Assembly (NCBI RefSeq): GCF_009769385.1
Contig: NZ_ML775961.1
Span: 287,109-351,108 of the forward strand
Length of the DNA stretch: 64,000 nt
Direction of reading: 5' to 3'
From: Saccharothrix deserti
GTDB taxonomy: Bacteria; Actinomycetota; Actinomycetes; Mycobacteriales; Pseudonocardiaceae
The notes beneath the pieces were generated by a model that was given only the letters and a program-made list of their open reading frames with translations, did no database searches and had not been told where the DNA came from. Within the stretch, counting starts at the first letter, position 1. Every line of letters starts with the position of its first letter. The position numbers were made by a program, and so were the translations under genes. Below are positions 8,793 to 17,696 of the stretch, one piece after another.

Positions 8793-9231
8793 GCGTCCAC
8801 GGGGCGGGGACGGCGAGTCGTGCCGCGACGCGGGTGCCGTCGACGTCGAGGATGGCGCCGGCCTTCTTGAGGATGGCCACGGCGGCGACGTTGTCGGTGG
8901 TGGTGTCCGCAAGGATGGTGCGGACGCCGCGGCGGGGTGCTTCCTCCACGACGCGGCGCAGTGCGGCGAGGCCGACGCCGTTGCCGCGTGCGCGGCGGGC
9001 GACCCACATGCCGGTCTCGCCTGTCGCGGTGAGCCGGGCCATGCCGACGGTGCGGCCGTCGTCGACGATCTCGTAGGCGTCCTGCTGGAAGCCGCGGTAG
9101 AACTCGCGGAAGTCGTCCGGCCGGTCCACGGTCCAGCCGGGTGGCATCACGTCGGCGGGGTCGGCGTCCGCGACCGCGAGGCCGAGCAGGCGCTCCAGTC
9201 CCTGGTCGTCCAACCGCCGCAACAGGATCAC
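8770..9231 (-). CDS. GNAT-family N-acetyltransferase
   Basis: 153-aa GNAT-fold acyltransferase. It has the acetyl-CoA loop RARGNGVGLAALRRVVEEA (motif A, R/Q-x-x-G-x-G/A) at about 80-98 and a typical end DNVAAVAILKKAGA. The substrate is not predictable. The GTG start at 9231 overlaps the stop of the upstream HTH_42 gene (GTGA), so the two are translationally coupled on the minus strand. Confidence 0.8.
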   Translation of the reverse strand: MILLRRLDDQGLERLLGLAVADADPADVMPPGWTVDRPDDFREFYRGFQQDAYEIVDDGRTVGMARLTATGETGMWVARRARGNGVGLAALRRVVEEAPRRGVRTILADTTTDNVAAVAILKKAGAILDVDGTRVAARLAVPAPWTRRGPSPG

Positions 9232-10385
9232 TTCGCCAACTCCTTCTCCAACGGGGTCCGGAAGCGGGGGATCACGCGCACCCCGTCCAACCAGGACGTC
9301 AGGCGGTCGGCCTCCCGGCTGATCGCCGCGGTCGCGTCCGCGCCGACGTCATCGAGGAGTCGCCACACCAGTTCGCCGTCGGGCCGTTGCGCCCATCCGC
9401 CGACGACGGCGCCGTTCCACCACACGGTCGGGCCGACGTTGCCCGCGGTGTCGAACAGGCGCGGCCGGTGTCGGGCGGGGAGGTACCAGTCGCGGGCCTG
9501 CCAGCCCATCGGGGTCGGATCCAGAGCGGGCAGCAGGGCGGCCCACGGCTCGGGCTCTCCGGTGTCCGCCAGGTCGTCCGGCAGTACGTAGCCGATGCCG
9601 GACGACAGTTCGACCTCGACCGCTCCGACGGCGGTGAGGGCCTTGCGGACCGCGCCGAGGGTCCAGCCCGTCCACCACTTGACGTCGGCCTCGGTGCCGG
9701 GCCCGTAGGAGGCGAGCCAGCGGCGCACGAGTTCCGCGCGGGCCTCGTCGGGATTGACGTGGGGCCACGGAGTCGCCGGGGCCCAGCGGAACTGGGTGCT
9801 CAGCCACGTGCCGAGAGGTCGGCTGCGGCGCATCCAGCCGTCGGCGGCGAGGACGCGGATGACGCGGCTGGACACGTTCTGGCGGGCCTCGTAGGGCTTG
9901 CCGGGCGCCATGACGAGCTGTTCGAGCAGGGCGGGCACGTCGCGGGTGAGTTCGACGGCGGTGGCCTCGCCGCGCAGGCGCAGTGCCTCCAGCGTGGCCT
10001 TCTCGACCTCGGCCAGGCGGTCGGCGTCCCAGCCGAGGCCGTCGGCGAGGTGCTGGAGCAGTTTGAGCCGTTCCTTCTCCGCGATCGCCGCCCCCGCGGC
10101 GGCCTGCACGACGGGCGCGGACGCGGCGGTGACGGCGAACATGGTGCGGCGCATGCAGAGCAGGCGCACCAGCGTCCGCCGGTCGTAGAACGCGGCCTCC
10201 ACGTCGGCCACCGTGGGTTGTTCCAGGCGGGCGCAGGCGGACAGGAACACGGTGGCCGGGTCGGTGGCGTGCAGACCCACCAGCGCGTCGGCGACGTCCT
10301 CGACCGAGGCGGCACGGGTGGACAGCAGGTGTCGGACGCCGAGGCGGGCCCGCCGCCGAGCGTCGTCGATCTTGGCGAGCGTCAC
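9228..10385 (-). CDS. Winged-helix DNA-binding protein, HTH_42 (AlkZ/YcaQ-like)
   Basis: 385-aa protein of the winged-helix HTH_42 family, which includes the DNA glycosylases AlkZ and YcaQ. Signatures are ARRRARLGVRHLL at the N-terminus, VGLHATDPATVFLSACAR, the RRTLVRLLCMRRTMFAV strand-helix and WLASYGPGTEADVKWWTGW. In AlkZ-type enzymes the Q-x-Q catalytic motif excises damaged or crosslinked bases. The corresponding site here is not clearly Q-x-Q, so enzyme activity is uncertain. Start is GTG at 10385. It is divergent from the PadR gene over 75 bp. Confidence 0.75.
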   Translation of the reverse strand: MTLAKIDDARRRARLGVRHLLSTRAASVEDVADALVGLHATDPATVFLSACARLEQPTVADVEAAFYDRRTLVRLLCMRRTMFAVTAASAPVVQAAAGAAIAEKERLKLLQHLADGLGWDADRLAEVEKATLEALRLRGEATAVELTRDVPALLEQLVMAPGKPYEARQNVSSRVIRVLAADGWMRRSRPLGTWLSTQFRWAPATPWPHVNPDEARAELVRRWLASYGPGTEADVKWWTGWTLGAVRKALTAVGAVEVELSSGIGYVLPDDLADTGEPEPWAALLPALDPTPMGWQARDWYLPARHRPRLFDTAGNVGPTVWWNGAVVGGWAQRPDGELVWRLLDDVGADATAAISREADRLTSWLDGVRVIPRFRTPLEKELAK

Positions 10386-10460
10386 CGGTCCATCCTCTGC
10401 GATCTACCCTGACCACGGAAACGGAAATGCGAAACCCGAATACCGCTGGGCGAGGACGCG

Positions 10461-11060
10461 ATGTCGGCTACACGGCTGTTGGTGCTCGGGGTGGTGCACG
10501 GCTACGGGCGCGCCCACGGCTACCTGATCGGCAACGACCTGATGTCGTGGGGCGCGGGGGAGTGGGCCAACGTCAAGTGGGGCTCGATCTACCACGCGTT
10601 GAAGCAGCTCACCAAGGACGGCTGCCTGGTCGACCACACCGTCCCGCCCGGTCGCACGGACTACGAGATCACGCCCGAGGGCGAGGCCGAGTACCGGAAG
10701 CTGTTGCGGGACGCGCTGCGCCGCCCGGAGACGCGGCCCGACCTGCTCGCCGCGGGGCTGGCGTTGTTGCCGTCGTTGTCGCGGGAGGAGGCCGTCGGTC
10801 TGCTCAACGAGCGGCTGGCGGCGTTGGAGACCCGTCGTGACGCGGCGCGCAAGCAGGCCGGGGAGTGGCGCGAGCCGTCGCACGTGAAGGAGCTGTTCGG
10901 GCTGTGGGAGCACACCGCGGCCAGTGGTGCGGAGTGGACGCGGGGGCTGGTCGAACGCCTCGAAGCCGGGACCTACCCGATGGCGGGGGAGCCGGGATCG
11001 CCCGGCACACCCGGCAGCTGGGCTATACTCAAACTTGAGTATAGCGAGGGGGAGCACTGA
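10461..11060 (+). CDS. PadR-family transcriptional regulator
   Basis: 199-aa PadR-type winged-helix repressor. The N-terminal DNA-binding domain shows the family pattern LVLGVVHGYGRAHGY, KWGSIYHALKQLTKDG and RTDYEITPEGEAEY. A longer helical C-terminal dimerisation domain follows (subfamily 2 like). GAGGA lies 5 bases before the ATG. The last 13 codons contain a perfect palindrome that resembles a PadR operator, placed just upstream of the SNF2 gene. This suggests the regulator controls the helicase operon from within its own 3' end (inference). Confidence 0.85.
   Translation: MSATRLLVLGVVHGYGRAHGYLIGNDLMSWGAGEWANVKWGSIYHALKQLTKDGCLVDHTVPPGRTDYEITPEGEAEYRKLLRDALRRPETRPDLLAAGLALLPSLSREEAVGLLNERLAALETRRDAARKQAGEWREPSHVKELFGLWEHTAASGAEWTRGLVERLEAGTYPMAGEPGSPGTPGSWAILKLEYSEGEH
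11022..11045. promoter_or_regulatory. Perfect 11-bp inverted repeat, likely PadR operator
   Basis: The arms GCTATACTCAA and TTGAGTATAGC are separated by AC. The palindrome lies in the last codons of the PadR gene and ends 23 bases before the SNF2 start. TATACT inside the left arm could serve as a -10 box, so binding would block transcription into the helicase pair. PadR operators are commonly AT-rich palindromes of this kind. The AT content contrasts sharply with the surrounding GC-rich coding DNA. Confidence 0.7.
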
Positions 11061-11068
11061 ACTCAGGG

Positions 11069-13786
11069 TTGGAGCGGTACGCGGCCGTCTTCGAGGCCGC
11101 CGACCCGCCACGCACGTCCACCATCGCCTTCTACCCCGACCAGGGCCCACCCGGAACGGATCTCACCGAGCCCCACGCAGGCGGCGCGCAAGGGTTGCCG
11201 GAGGGTTTCGGCGCCGACCGGCTCACCATCGCCGCCCCCGACGGCTCCCGCCGCACCGTCCCCGCCCTGCGGCTGCCCGTCGCCGACGCCATCCCGCTGC
11301 TCAGCCGCGCCCGCCGCACCCCGGACTCCCACCCGGCCACCGCGTTCTGGGGCGCCGCCGTGGTCGTCGCGCTGCAACTCGTCTCCCGCGGCCGGGTGCG
11401 GCCCGCGGTCACCGACGGGGATTTCGACGCCTGGCTCCTCGGGCCCCTCGACGCCGCCGACCACGCCCGCGTCCGCGACCTCGCCGACGCGATGCCCGCC
11501 CACGCACGGGCCGTGCCGCTGCCCGGACGGGAACCGCTCGAACTACCCGACGCCGAACCCCTGCTCCGGGCGTTCCTGGACGCCGTGGCCGACACCATGC
11601 CGCGTGGCGCGGCGGCCGTGCACGCCGCGGGTGCGCCCGCGTTCGCCGCCACCGTGCCCCAACAGGTGCCGCACCTGCGCGACTGGGCCGACCAGGGCGT
11701 CCGCATCTCGTTGCGGATCGAGGGCTTCGGCCCGTTCCGCGCCGTCGTCCAGGTCCACAGCCTCGCCGACCCCGCGCGGGTCGTGGACGCCGCCGAACTG
11801 TGGGCCGCCGCCAACCAGCGGTCCCGCGCGGACGCCATGGTGGCGCTGCGCCGTGCCGCCCGTGCCTGGGCGCCGCTGGAACGGCTGCTCGACCAGCCGG
11901 TGCCCGACGAGGTCACCCTCCTGGACTCCGACGTGGAGCACCTGCTCGCCACCGGCGCGGTCCGCCTGGCCGGCGCGGGCGTGGACGTGCACTGGCCGAA
12001 GGACCTGGTGCGGGACCTGACGGCGAAGGTCGTCATCGGCGAGCGCCCGAGCGACCGGCCCGCGTTCTTCGGACCCGACCAGCTCACCTCCGTGGACTGG
12101 CAGCTCGCCCTGGGCGACGACCCGCTCACCCCCGACGAGCTGGACCGGCTCGCCGAGGCCACCCGGCCCGTCGTGCGGCTGCGCGACCGCTGGACCCTGG
12201 TCGACCCCGAACTCGCCCGCCGCGCCCGGGAACGCGACCTCAAACCCGTCACCGCGATCGCCGCCCTCGGCGCCGCCCTCGCCGGCACCACCCGGATCGA
12301 CGGCGTCGAGGTCCAGGTGGCCGCCACCGGGTGGCTGGACGAGCTGAAGTCCCGGCTCGCCGACCTCGACGGCGAACCCGTCGCGCAACCACCCGCGCTG
12401 CGCGCCACCCTCCGCGACTACCAGCTGCACGGAATGCGCTGGCTGGACCGGATGACCTCACTCGGACTCGGGGCGTGCCTGGCCGACGACATGGGCCTGG
12501 GCAAGACCATCACCCTCGTCGCGCTGCACCTGCACCGCGACGACGGACCCACCCTCGTCGTCTGCCCCGCGTCCCTGATGGGCAACTGGCAGCGCGAGAT
12601 CGAGCGCTTCGCGCCCGGCGTCCCGGTCCGCCGCTTCCACGGCCCGCGCCGCGACGTCGCGCACGACGGTTTCGTGCTCACCACCTACGGCACGATGCGC
12701 CTGGACGCCGACCGGCTCGCCGACGTTGACTGGGGCATGGTCGTCGCCGACGAGGCGCAGCACGTGAAGAACCCCGCCTCCGACACCGCGAAGGCCCTGC
12801 GCCGCATCCCCGCTCGCGCCCGTGTCGCCCTCACCGGCACCCCGGTGGAGAACACGCTGTCGGAGCTGTGGGCGATCCTCGACTGGACCACCCCCGGCCT
12901 GCTCGGCACGATGGCGCAGTTCAAAGCCCGCTGGGCCACGCCCATCGAGGCCGACCACGACCGGGAGGCCGCGGAACGGTTCGCCCGCCTCGTGCGGCCG
13001 TTCCTGCTGCGCCGCCGCAAGACCGACCCCGGCATCGCGCCCGAGCTGCCGCCGAAGACGGAGACCGACCAGCCCGTCGCGCTCACCCGCGAACAGGCCG
13101 CGCTCTACGAGGCGGTCGTGCGGGAACTCATGGCCGAGGTCCGCGAGGCCGACGGCATCGCCCGCCGAGGCCGGATCGTCAAACTCCTCACCGGCCTCAA
13201 ACAGGTGTGCAACCACCCCGCCCAGTACCTGAAGGAGTCCTCGCCGAAGCTCACCGGCCGCTCCGGCAAGCTGGAACTGCTCGACGAACTGCTCGACACG
13301 ATCCTCGCCGAGGACGGCGCGGTGCTCGTGTTCACCCAGTACGTCGCCATGGCACGGCTGATCGAACGGCACCTCGCCGACCGCGGCATCCCCACCCAGC
13401 TGCTGCACGGCGGCACGCCCGTCGCCGCCCGCGAGGACATGGTGCGGCTCTTCCAGGACGGCGAGTGCCCCGTGTTCCTGCTGTCCCTCAAAGCCGCGGG
13501 CACCGGCCTCAACCTCACCCGCGCCGACCACGTCGTGCACTACGACCGGTGGTGGAACCCGGCCGTGGAGGACCAGGCCACCGACCGCGCGCACCGCATC
13601 GGGCAGACCCGGCCCGTGCAGGTCCACAAGCTCATCGCGGAGGGCACCATCGAAGACCGCATCGCCGCGATGCTGCGCGCCAAACGCGACCTCGCCGACG
13701 CCGTCCTGGCCCGCGGCGACGCCGCGTTCACCGAACTGTCCGACGACGAACTGGGCAACCTGGTCGAACTCAGGAACGGCACATGA
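11069..13786 (+). CDS. SNF2-family DEAD/DEAH-box helicase
   Basis: 905-aa SNF2/Rad54-type DNA translocase. After an N-terminal SNF2-associated domain (about 1-440) come the motor motifs: motif I DDMGLGKT, motif II DEAQ (VVADEAQHVKNP), motif III LTGTPVEN, then the helicase C lobe with LLSLKAAGTGLNLT and the motif VI region DQATDRAHRIGQ. It should use ATP to remodel protein-DNA complexes. The start is TTG at 11069 with GAGGGGGAG 14 bases upstream. The stop overlaps the SWIM gene (ATGA). The helicase/SWIM pair is common in actinobacteria; its process is unknown. Confidence 0.9.
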   Translation: MERYAAVFEAADPPRTSTIAFYPDQGPPGTDLTEPHAGGAQGLPEGFGADRLTIAAPDGSRRTVPALRLPVADAIPLLSRARRTPDSHPATAFWGAAVVVALQLVSRGRVRPAVTDGDFDAWLLGPLDAADHARVRDLADAMPAHARAVPLPGREPLELPDAEPLLRAFLDAVADTMPRGAAAVHAAGAPAFAATVPQQVPHLRDWADQGVRISLRIEGFGPFRAVVQVHSLADPARVVDAAELWAAANQRSRADAMVALRRAARAWAPLERLLDQPVPDEVTLLDSDVEHLLATGAVRLAGAGVDVHWPKDLVRDLTAKVVIGERPSDRPAFFGPDQLTSVDWQLALGDDPLTPDELDRLAEATRPVVRLRDRWTLVDPELARRARERDLKPVTAIAALGAALAGTTRIDGVEVQVAATGWLDELKSRLADLDGEPVAQPPALRATLRDYQLHGMRWLDRMTSLGLGACLADDMGLGKTITLVALHLHRDDGPTLVVCPASLMGNWQREIERFAPGVPVRRFHGPRRDVAHDGFVLTTYGTMRLDADRLADVDWGMVVADEAQHVKNPASDTAKALRRIPARARVALTGTPVENTLSELWAILDWTTPGLLGTMAQFKARWATPIEADHDREAAERFARLVRPFLLRRRKTDPGIAPELPPKTETDQPVALTREQAALYEAVVRELMAEVREADGIARRGRIVKLLTGLKQVCNHPAQYLKESSPKLTGRSGKLELLDELLDTILAEDGAVLVFTQYVAMARLIERHLADRGIPTQLLHGGTPVAAREDMVRLFQDGECPVFLLSLKAAGTGLNLTRADHVVHYDRWWNPAVEDQATDRAHRIGQTRPVQVHKLIAEGTIEDRIAAMLRAKRDLADAVLARGDAAFTELSDDELGNLVELRNGT

Positions 13787-14889
13787 GCGACCGCGTCAAA
13801 GGCTTCCCGGCGTTCGGCAAGGGTGTCCGCCGCGCCGGCTCCTGGTGGGGCAAGGCGTGGCTGCAGGCCCTGGAGGACACCTCCCTCGACCAGGCGCCCC
13901 TGCGGCAGGGCCGGAAATACGCGCACGCCGGGCTCGTCGGCACCATCACCGTCAGCCCCGGCCGCCTCGCCGCCACCGTCTACGACGTCGAGGACACCTA
14001 CCAGACCTCCGTGCACCTGACCCCGCTCACCGACGACGAGTGGAGCCGGTTCCTCACCCAGATCGCCGCGAAAGCCGGTCACCTGGCCGCGTTGCTCGAC
14101 CGCGAGATGCCCCGCGAACTCGTCGACGCCGCCGACGACGCGGGCGTGCCGCTGCTGCCCGGCATCGGCGACCTGGACCCCGAGTGCACCTGCCCCGGCT
14201 GGGAACTGCCCTGCAAGCACGCCGCCGCGCTGTGCCACCAGGCCTCGTGGCTGCTCGACGCCGACCCGTGGGTGCTGCTGCTCCTGCGCGGCCGGGACCA
14301 GGACGAGGTCGTCGCCGGCGTCTCCGCAACCGGCGTCTCCACCGGCGTCCTCGCCACCACCGCCTACGCCGAACCCGTCCGGGACCTGCCCGACGACCCG
14401 CCACCCGCGGACCTCGGCCCACTGCCGGAGTTCGAACCCGCACCCGGCCTGGACGTCGACGTGCTGCGGCTGCTCGTCGCCGACGCCGCCGCCAAAGCCC
14501 GCGAGGTGCTCGCCACCGGCCGGTGGCCCGCCCCCGACGACCGCCGCGACCACATCCGCATGGCCGCCACGCACCCCGCTCTGCGCGCCCGCCTCGACGC
14601 CGACCCCCGCGCCGTCCGCGCCTGGCGACAAGGCGGCCTCACCGCCCTCGACGTCCTCGAAAACCCCTGGACACCCGGCAAGACCGACAACGCCCGCGCC
14701 CGCGCGGCCTGGGACAGCGGCGAACTCCCCGAACCCACCGTCCGCCGCAACCAGTGGACGGTCCACGACAGACAACTCCGCTACGGCCCCGACGGCCGCT
14801 GGTACCCCTACCGCGCCGCCGACGGCGACTGGTGGCCCACCGGCACCCCACACCGCGACCCCGCCGCAGCCCTCACCGACACCGACTGA
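13783..14889 (+). CDS. SWIM zinc-finger protein
   Basis: 368-aa protein with a SWIM zinc finger at about residues 130-146: ECTCPGWELPCKHAAAL, fitting C-x-C-x(n)-C-x-H. The N-terminal part begins GFPAFGKGVRRAGSWWGKAW, typical of actinobacterial SWIM partners of SNF2 helicases. SWIM domains bind DNA or protein partners. Translation is coupled to the SNF2 gene by ATGA overlap, so the two probably form a complex. The C-terminal half is rich in Ala, Arg and Pro and has no recognised domain. Confidence 0.88.
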   Translation: MSDRVKGFPAFGKGVRRAGSWWGKAWLQALEDTSLDQAPLRQGRKYAHAGLVGTITVSPGRLAATVYDVEDTYQTSVHLTPLTDDEWSRFLTQIAAKAGHLAALLDREMPRELVDAADDAGVPLLPGIGDLDPECTCPGWELPCKHAAALCHQASWLLDADPWVLLLLRGRDQDEVVAGVSATGVSTGVLATTAYAEPVRDLPDDPPPADLGPLPEFEPAPGLDVDVLRLLVADAAAKAREVLATGRWPAPDDRRDHIRMAATHPALRARLDADPRAVRAWRQGGLTALDVLENPWTPGKTDNARARAAWDSGELPEPTVRRNQWTVHDRQLRYGPDGRWYPYRAADGDWWPTGTPHRDPAAALTDTD

Positions 14890-15020
14890 CCGCACCCACC
14901 CACTGGACCGACCTACCGGACCGCCCGTTCAAGAAGCGCCTGCCCACGCCGCCTCCACCGGCTGCCCACGCCGCCCCGAACCCACCGTGTTGCCCAACGC
15001 GACGGCGCACCGCGGCACCG

Positions 15021-16097
15021 TCATGAAACCTCTGCCGCGCCGCCGGTCCGCGCGGCGCCTTCGATCGCCGCGAGCAGCCGGTGGAGGCGCGCGGCGGTGT
15101 GGAAACCCGGGTGCGGCGGGCGTCCCTCCTCGATCGCCCGGGAGATCTCCCGGTAGAGGGCCGCGACGTTCGCGACCGGTCCGGCGGCCGGGTCGAAGGG
15201 CGTGGTCCGGTAGGCGTCCGGCACCTTCACCTGCTCGTCGTCGACACGGATGTCCCAGTCGGTCCAGTGCATGTACTTGCCCGGTTGGGTGGGGGTGATC
15301 GTCAGCGCGCCCGCGGAGCCGATCAACTTGACGAAGAACCCGTCGGGGCTTCCGTTGCCCCCGTGCACGGTGACCGACGCCGTCGCGCCGTTCCGCAGCA
15401 CCCCGTGAAGCAGCACCTGGCCGGGCACCCGGTTGGCGACTGTCCGGCCGGTCCCCGCGACGGCGACCCGCTCGTGCAGTCGGGGCAGCCTCGCGGACAC
15501 CTCCGCGAAGCCGCCCACCATCCGCTCCAACGTCGCCAGGAAGTGCCCGGCCATGATCGTCAAGACCGAGGTACCGCCTGCGGGATCGGTGCTCCACACG
15601 AGCTCCGGAGAGATGCTGTCGCCTCCCAGTGGGGCGCCTGAGGCAACCATGACGGCCGACTCCAACCGGCCGATCCGGTCCTCGGCGATCAGGTCCGCGA
15701 CGAAACGGGCGTCGGGGGACTGGTATCCCTGCAGGCACACGGCGTGGACCACGCCGGCAGCCGTGCCCAGCTCGGCCAGTTCGTCCGCCTCGTCGGGATC
15801 GACGGTCAGCGGCCATTCCGAGAGCACGTGCTTGCGGGCGTCCAACGCGGCCCTGATCACCTTCGCGTGGTCAGGGGCCTTCACCGACACCACGACCAGA
15901 TCCACGTCGCGATGGGCGGCGAGTGCCCCTGCGTCGGCGAACGCGAGAGGGACACCGTGGGCGGCGGCTGCCTTGTCGGCGCTCGCCTGGTTGGTCGTCG
16001 CCACCGCGGTCACCTCGAACTCGGCCAGCCCCGCGAGGGCGGGCAGGTGTGACATGCCGGCCCAACCGCTCGCTCCGACGACTCCGACCCTGATCAT
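15021..16097 (-). CDS. Gfo/Idh/MocA-family oxidoreductase
   Basis: 358-aa NAD(P)-dependent dehydrogenase. The N-terminal Rossmann fold starts VGVVGASGWAGMSHLPAL, and the EWPLTVD stretch corresponds to the family E-K-P motif with Trp replacing Lys, so the usual catalytic lysine is missing. The C-terminal alpha/beta domain (GGDSISPEL, GGTSVLTIMAGHFLATLE) binds substrate. Related fungal and bacterial proteins act like galactose/lactose regulators (Gal80-like) that lack this Lys, so a regulatory or atypical role is possible. It is a lone gene, with GGGGGG-rich leader bases upstream of the ATG. Confidence 0.8.
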   Translation of the reverse strand: MIRVGVVGASGWAGMSHLPALAGLAEFEVTAVATTNQASADKAAAAHGVPLAFADAGALAAHRDVDLVVVSVKAPDHAKVIRAALDARKHVLSEWPLTVDPDEADELAELGTAAGVVHAVCLQGYQSPDARFVADLIAEDRIGRLESAVMVASGAPLGGDSISPELVWSTDPAGGTSVLTIMAGHFLATLERMVGGFAEVSARLPRLHERVAVAGTGRTVANRVPGQVLLHGVLRNGATASVTVHGGNGSPDGFFVKLIGSAGALTITPTQPGKYMHWTDWDIRVDDEQVKVPDAYRTTPFDPAAGPVANVAALYREISRAIEEGRPPHPGFHTAARLHRLLAAIEGAARTGGAAEVS

Positions 16098-16344
16098 GCG
16101 AACGCCCCCCTGGATATGTACCGATTAGTTCGCACCCGTGACGAACTGCGCCAGGTCGCGGACCTCGCACTGCACTTACTGGCACCCTGGCCGGGCTGAG
16201 CACCACCAGTCCGGGACATGCGGACCGGGTACCGGCCGCCGTGAGCGTCCGGACCGGGTGGGCTCGGCGGCGTGGCGCGAGGCCGAGCGGGTCCGCCGCC
16301 ACCGCCGAAGCGATGCCGCCGCGAGACCCGCGTCGAAACCCGCC

Positions 16345-16560
16345 CTAGGTGATCACGCCCGGCATCACGGCGGCCGTCCGCTTGCGGCGCAGCCACACCT
16401 TGCGCGAACCGTCCCCGAACAACAACGTCCGCGACAGCTCCCACCCGGCGAACTCCGCGTGGATCGCCAACTGCGTCGTCGCCGTGCGACGGGAGACACC
16501 GGCCGGCAACCGCAGCGGCCGGTACTCCCAGTCCCCGTCGACCACCCCTTCGCCCATCAT
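16345..16560 (-). CDS. DUF5703-family small protein
   Basis: 71-aa conserved actinobacterial protein with the core WEYRPLRLPAGVSRRTATTQ and IHAEFAGWELSR, followed by a basic tail. Family function is unknown. Two ATG codons start the frame; the first overlaps the stop of the lipoprotein gene (ATGA), so the two are coupled. Confidence 0.8.
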   Translation of the reverse strand: MMGEGVVDGDWEYRPLRLPAGVSRRTATTQLAIHAEFAGWELSRTLLFGDGSRKVWLRRKRTAAVMPGVIT

Positions 16561-17519
16561 CCGATCACCTGCATCCCTCGGCCGTCCCCGGACGCGACGA
16601 ACACGCGCCCGCTGCCTGGATCAACCGCCACCGAGTCCGGCTGGCGGACCGTGGCGAACCGGTGCCGCTCCACCGGCTCGGCGCCGGCGACGTCGAACGC
16701 CACGACCTCGTTGCGCTCGGTGAGCGTGATCCACACCAGGTCGCGCGCCTCGTCGTAGGCCATCCCGTACGGCGCACCCGACAACGGGTAGCGCAACCGC
16801 ATGATCAACGGGCCGGTGGAGAACGCCATCAGCTCACCGCCGCGCGTGTCCACCACCAGCACCCGGCCGAACCGGTCGGCCACCGCGTTCGTCGCGCCCT
16901 CGCCCGCCCGCAACCCCTCACCCGGGCCGTCGGCCGCCGGGTCCAGGTCGAACACCGCGCTGCGCGGCCGGTCCAGCACCACCGCCGCGTCGCCCACCGC
17001 GACCAGCCGATCCGGGCTGGAGATACCGCGCACCACGTGGTCGCCCACGCTCACCTGCCGGGCGTCGCGCTGCGCCACCAGAGTCCGGCCGTCGACCCGC
17101 GCCACGTCCACCGGGCCACCGTCCACGGCGCGCTGCGAGGTCGTGCCGTCGGGACGCACGGTCACCACCACACCGGCGGGCACCACCGCCTCCACCGCGT
17201 CACCGGCGGCCACGAGCCGCTCCGCCGGACCGGGCAACGGCACCACCACCGGGTCACCGAGCACGTCCACGGGGTACAGGGCCACCGACGGGGGATCGGT
17301 CAACGCCACCGCCACCCGGCCGCCCGCGACCGCGACCGACGTCGCCCGCCCCAGCGGCACCACCCGGCCCTGCGGCGTCGCGGACTGGTCCGGCGACACG
17401 GCCGGCCGCGCCGGCTCCAGCGTCGCGACCAGCTGCAACGGGTCCCCGGGGTTCTCCTCGGTCGTACACCCCGAGACCACCACGGCCCCGGTCAGCACTA
17501 CCGCCGCCAGTCGGCGCAA
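16557..17519 (-). CDS. Secreted lipoprotein with beta-propeller repeats
   Basis: 320-aa exported lipoprotein. A lipobox VVSGC with C18 follows a short hydrophobic signal. The mature part has repeating blade-like segments (SVAVAGGRVAVALTDP, LVAVGDAAVVLDRP, DSVAVDPGSGRVFVASGDG) as in YVTN/NHL propellers. It probably sits on the outer face of the membrane as a binding scaffold. Partner or ligand is unknown. It forms an operon with the DUF5703 gene. Confidence 0.75.
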   Translation of the reverse strand: MRRLAAVVLTGAVVVSGCTTEENPGDPLQLVATLEPARPAVSPDQSATPQGRVVPLGRATSVAVAGGRVAVALTDPPSVALYPVDVLGDPVVVPLPGPAERLVAAGDAVEAVVPAGVVVTVRPDGTTSQRAVDGGPVDVARVDGRTLVAQRDARQVSVGDHVVRGISSPDRLVAVGDAAVVLDRPRSAVFDLDPAADGPGEGLRAGEGATNAVADRFGRVLVVDTRGGELMAFSTGPLIMRLRYPLSGAPYGMAYDEARDLVWITLTERNEVVAFDVAGAEPVERHRFATVRQPDSVAVDPGSGRVFVASGDGRGMQVIG

Positions 17520-17696
17520 CGTCGGACCTCCCAGTTAACCCGTTCGCTCACTGCCCTCCCAGCATCCATCACCGAACCACCATCGTCACGCAGGGGGCGG
17601 GTGTTGTCGTTGGTCTGGGAAGGTGATAGTCGCGCTCCACCCGTACCCACAGGGCCTTCTCGACGACTATCCCCGGTAGACGGGGAAGGCGGCGCG

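Noticed and set aside
11069..14889. SNF2/SWIM pair as a phage-defence system such as DISARM
   Set aside because: No methyltransferase, DUF1998 or PLD partner is adjacent, and this pair is widespread in actinobacteria outside defence islands.
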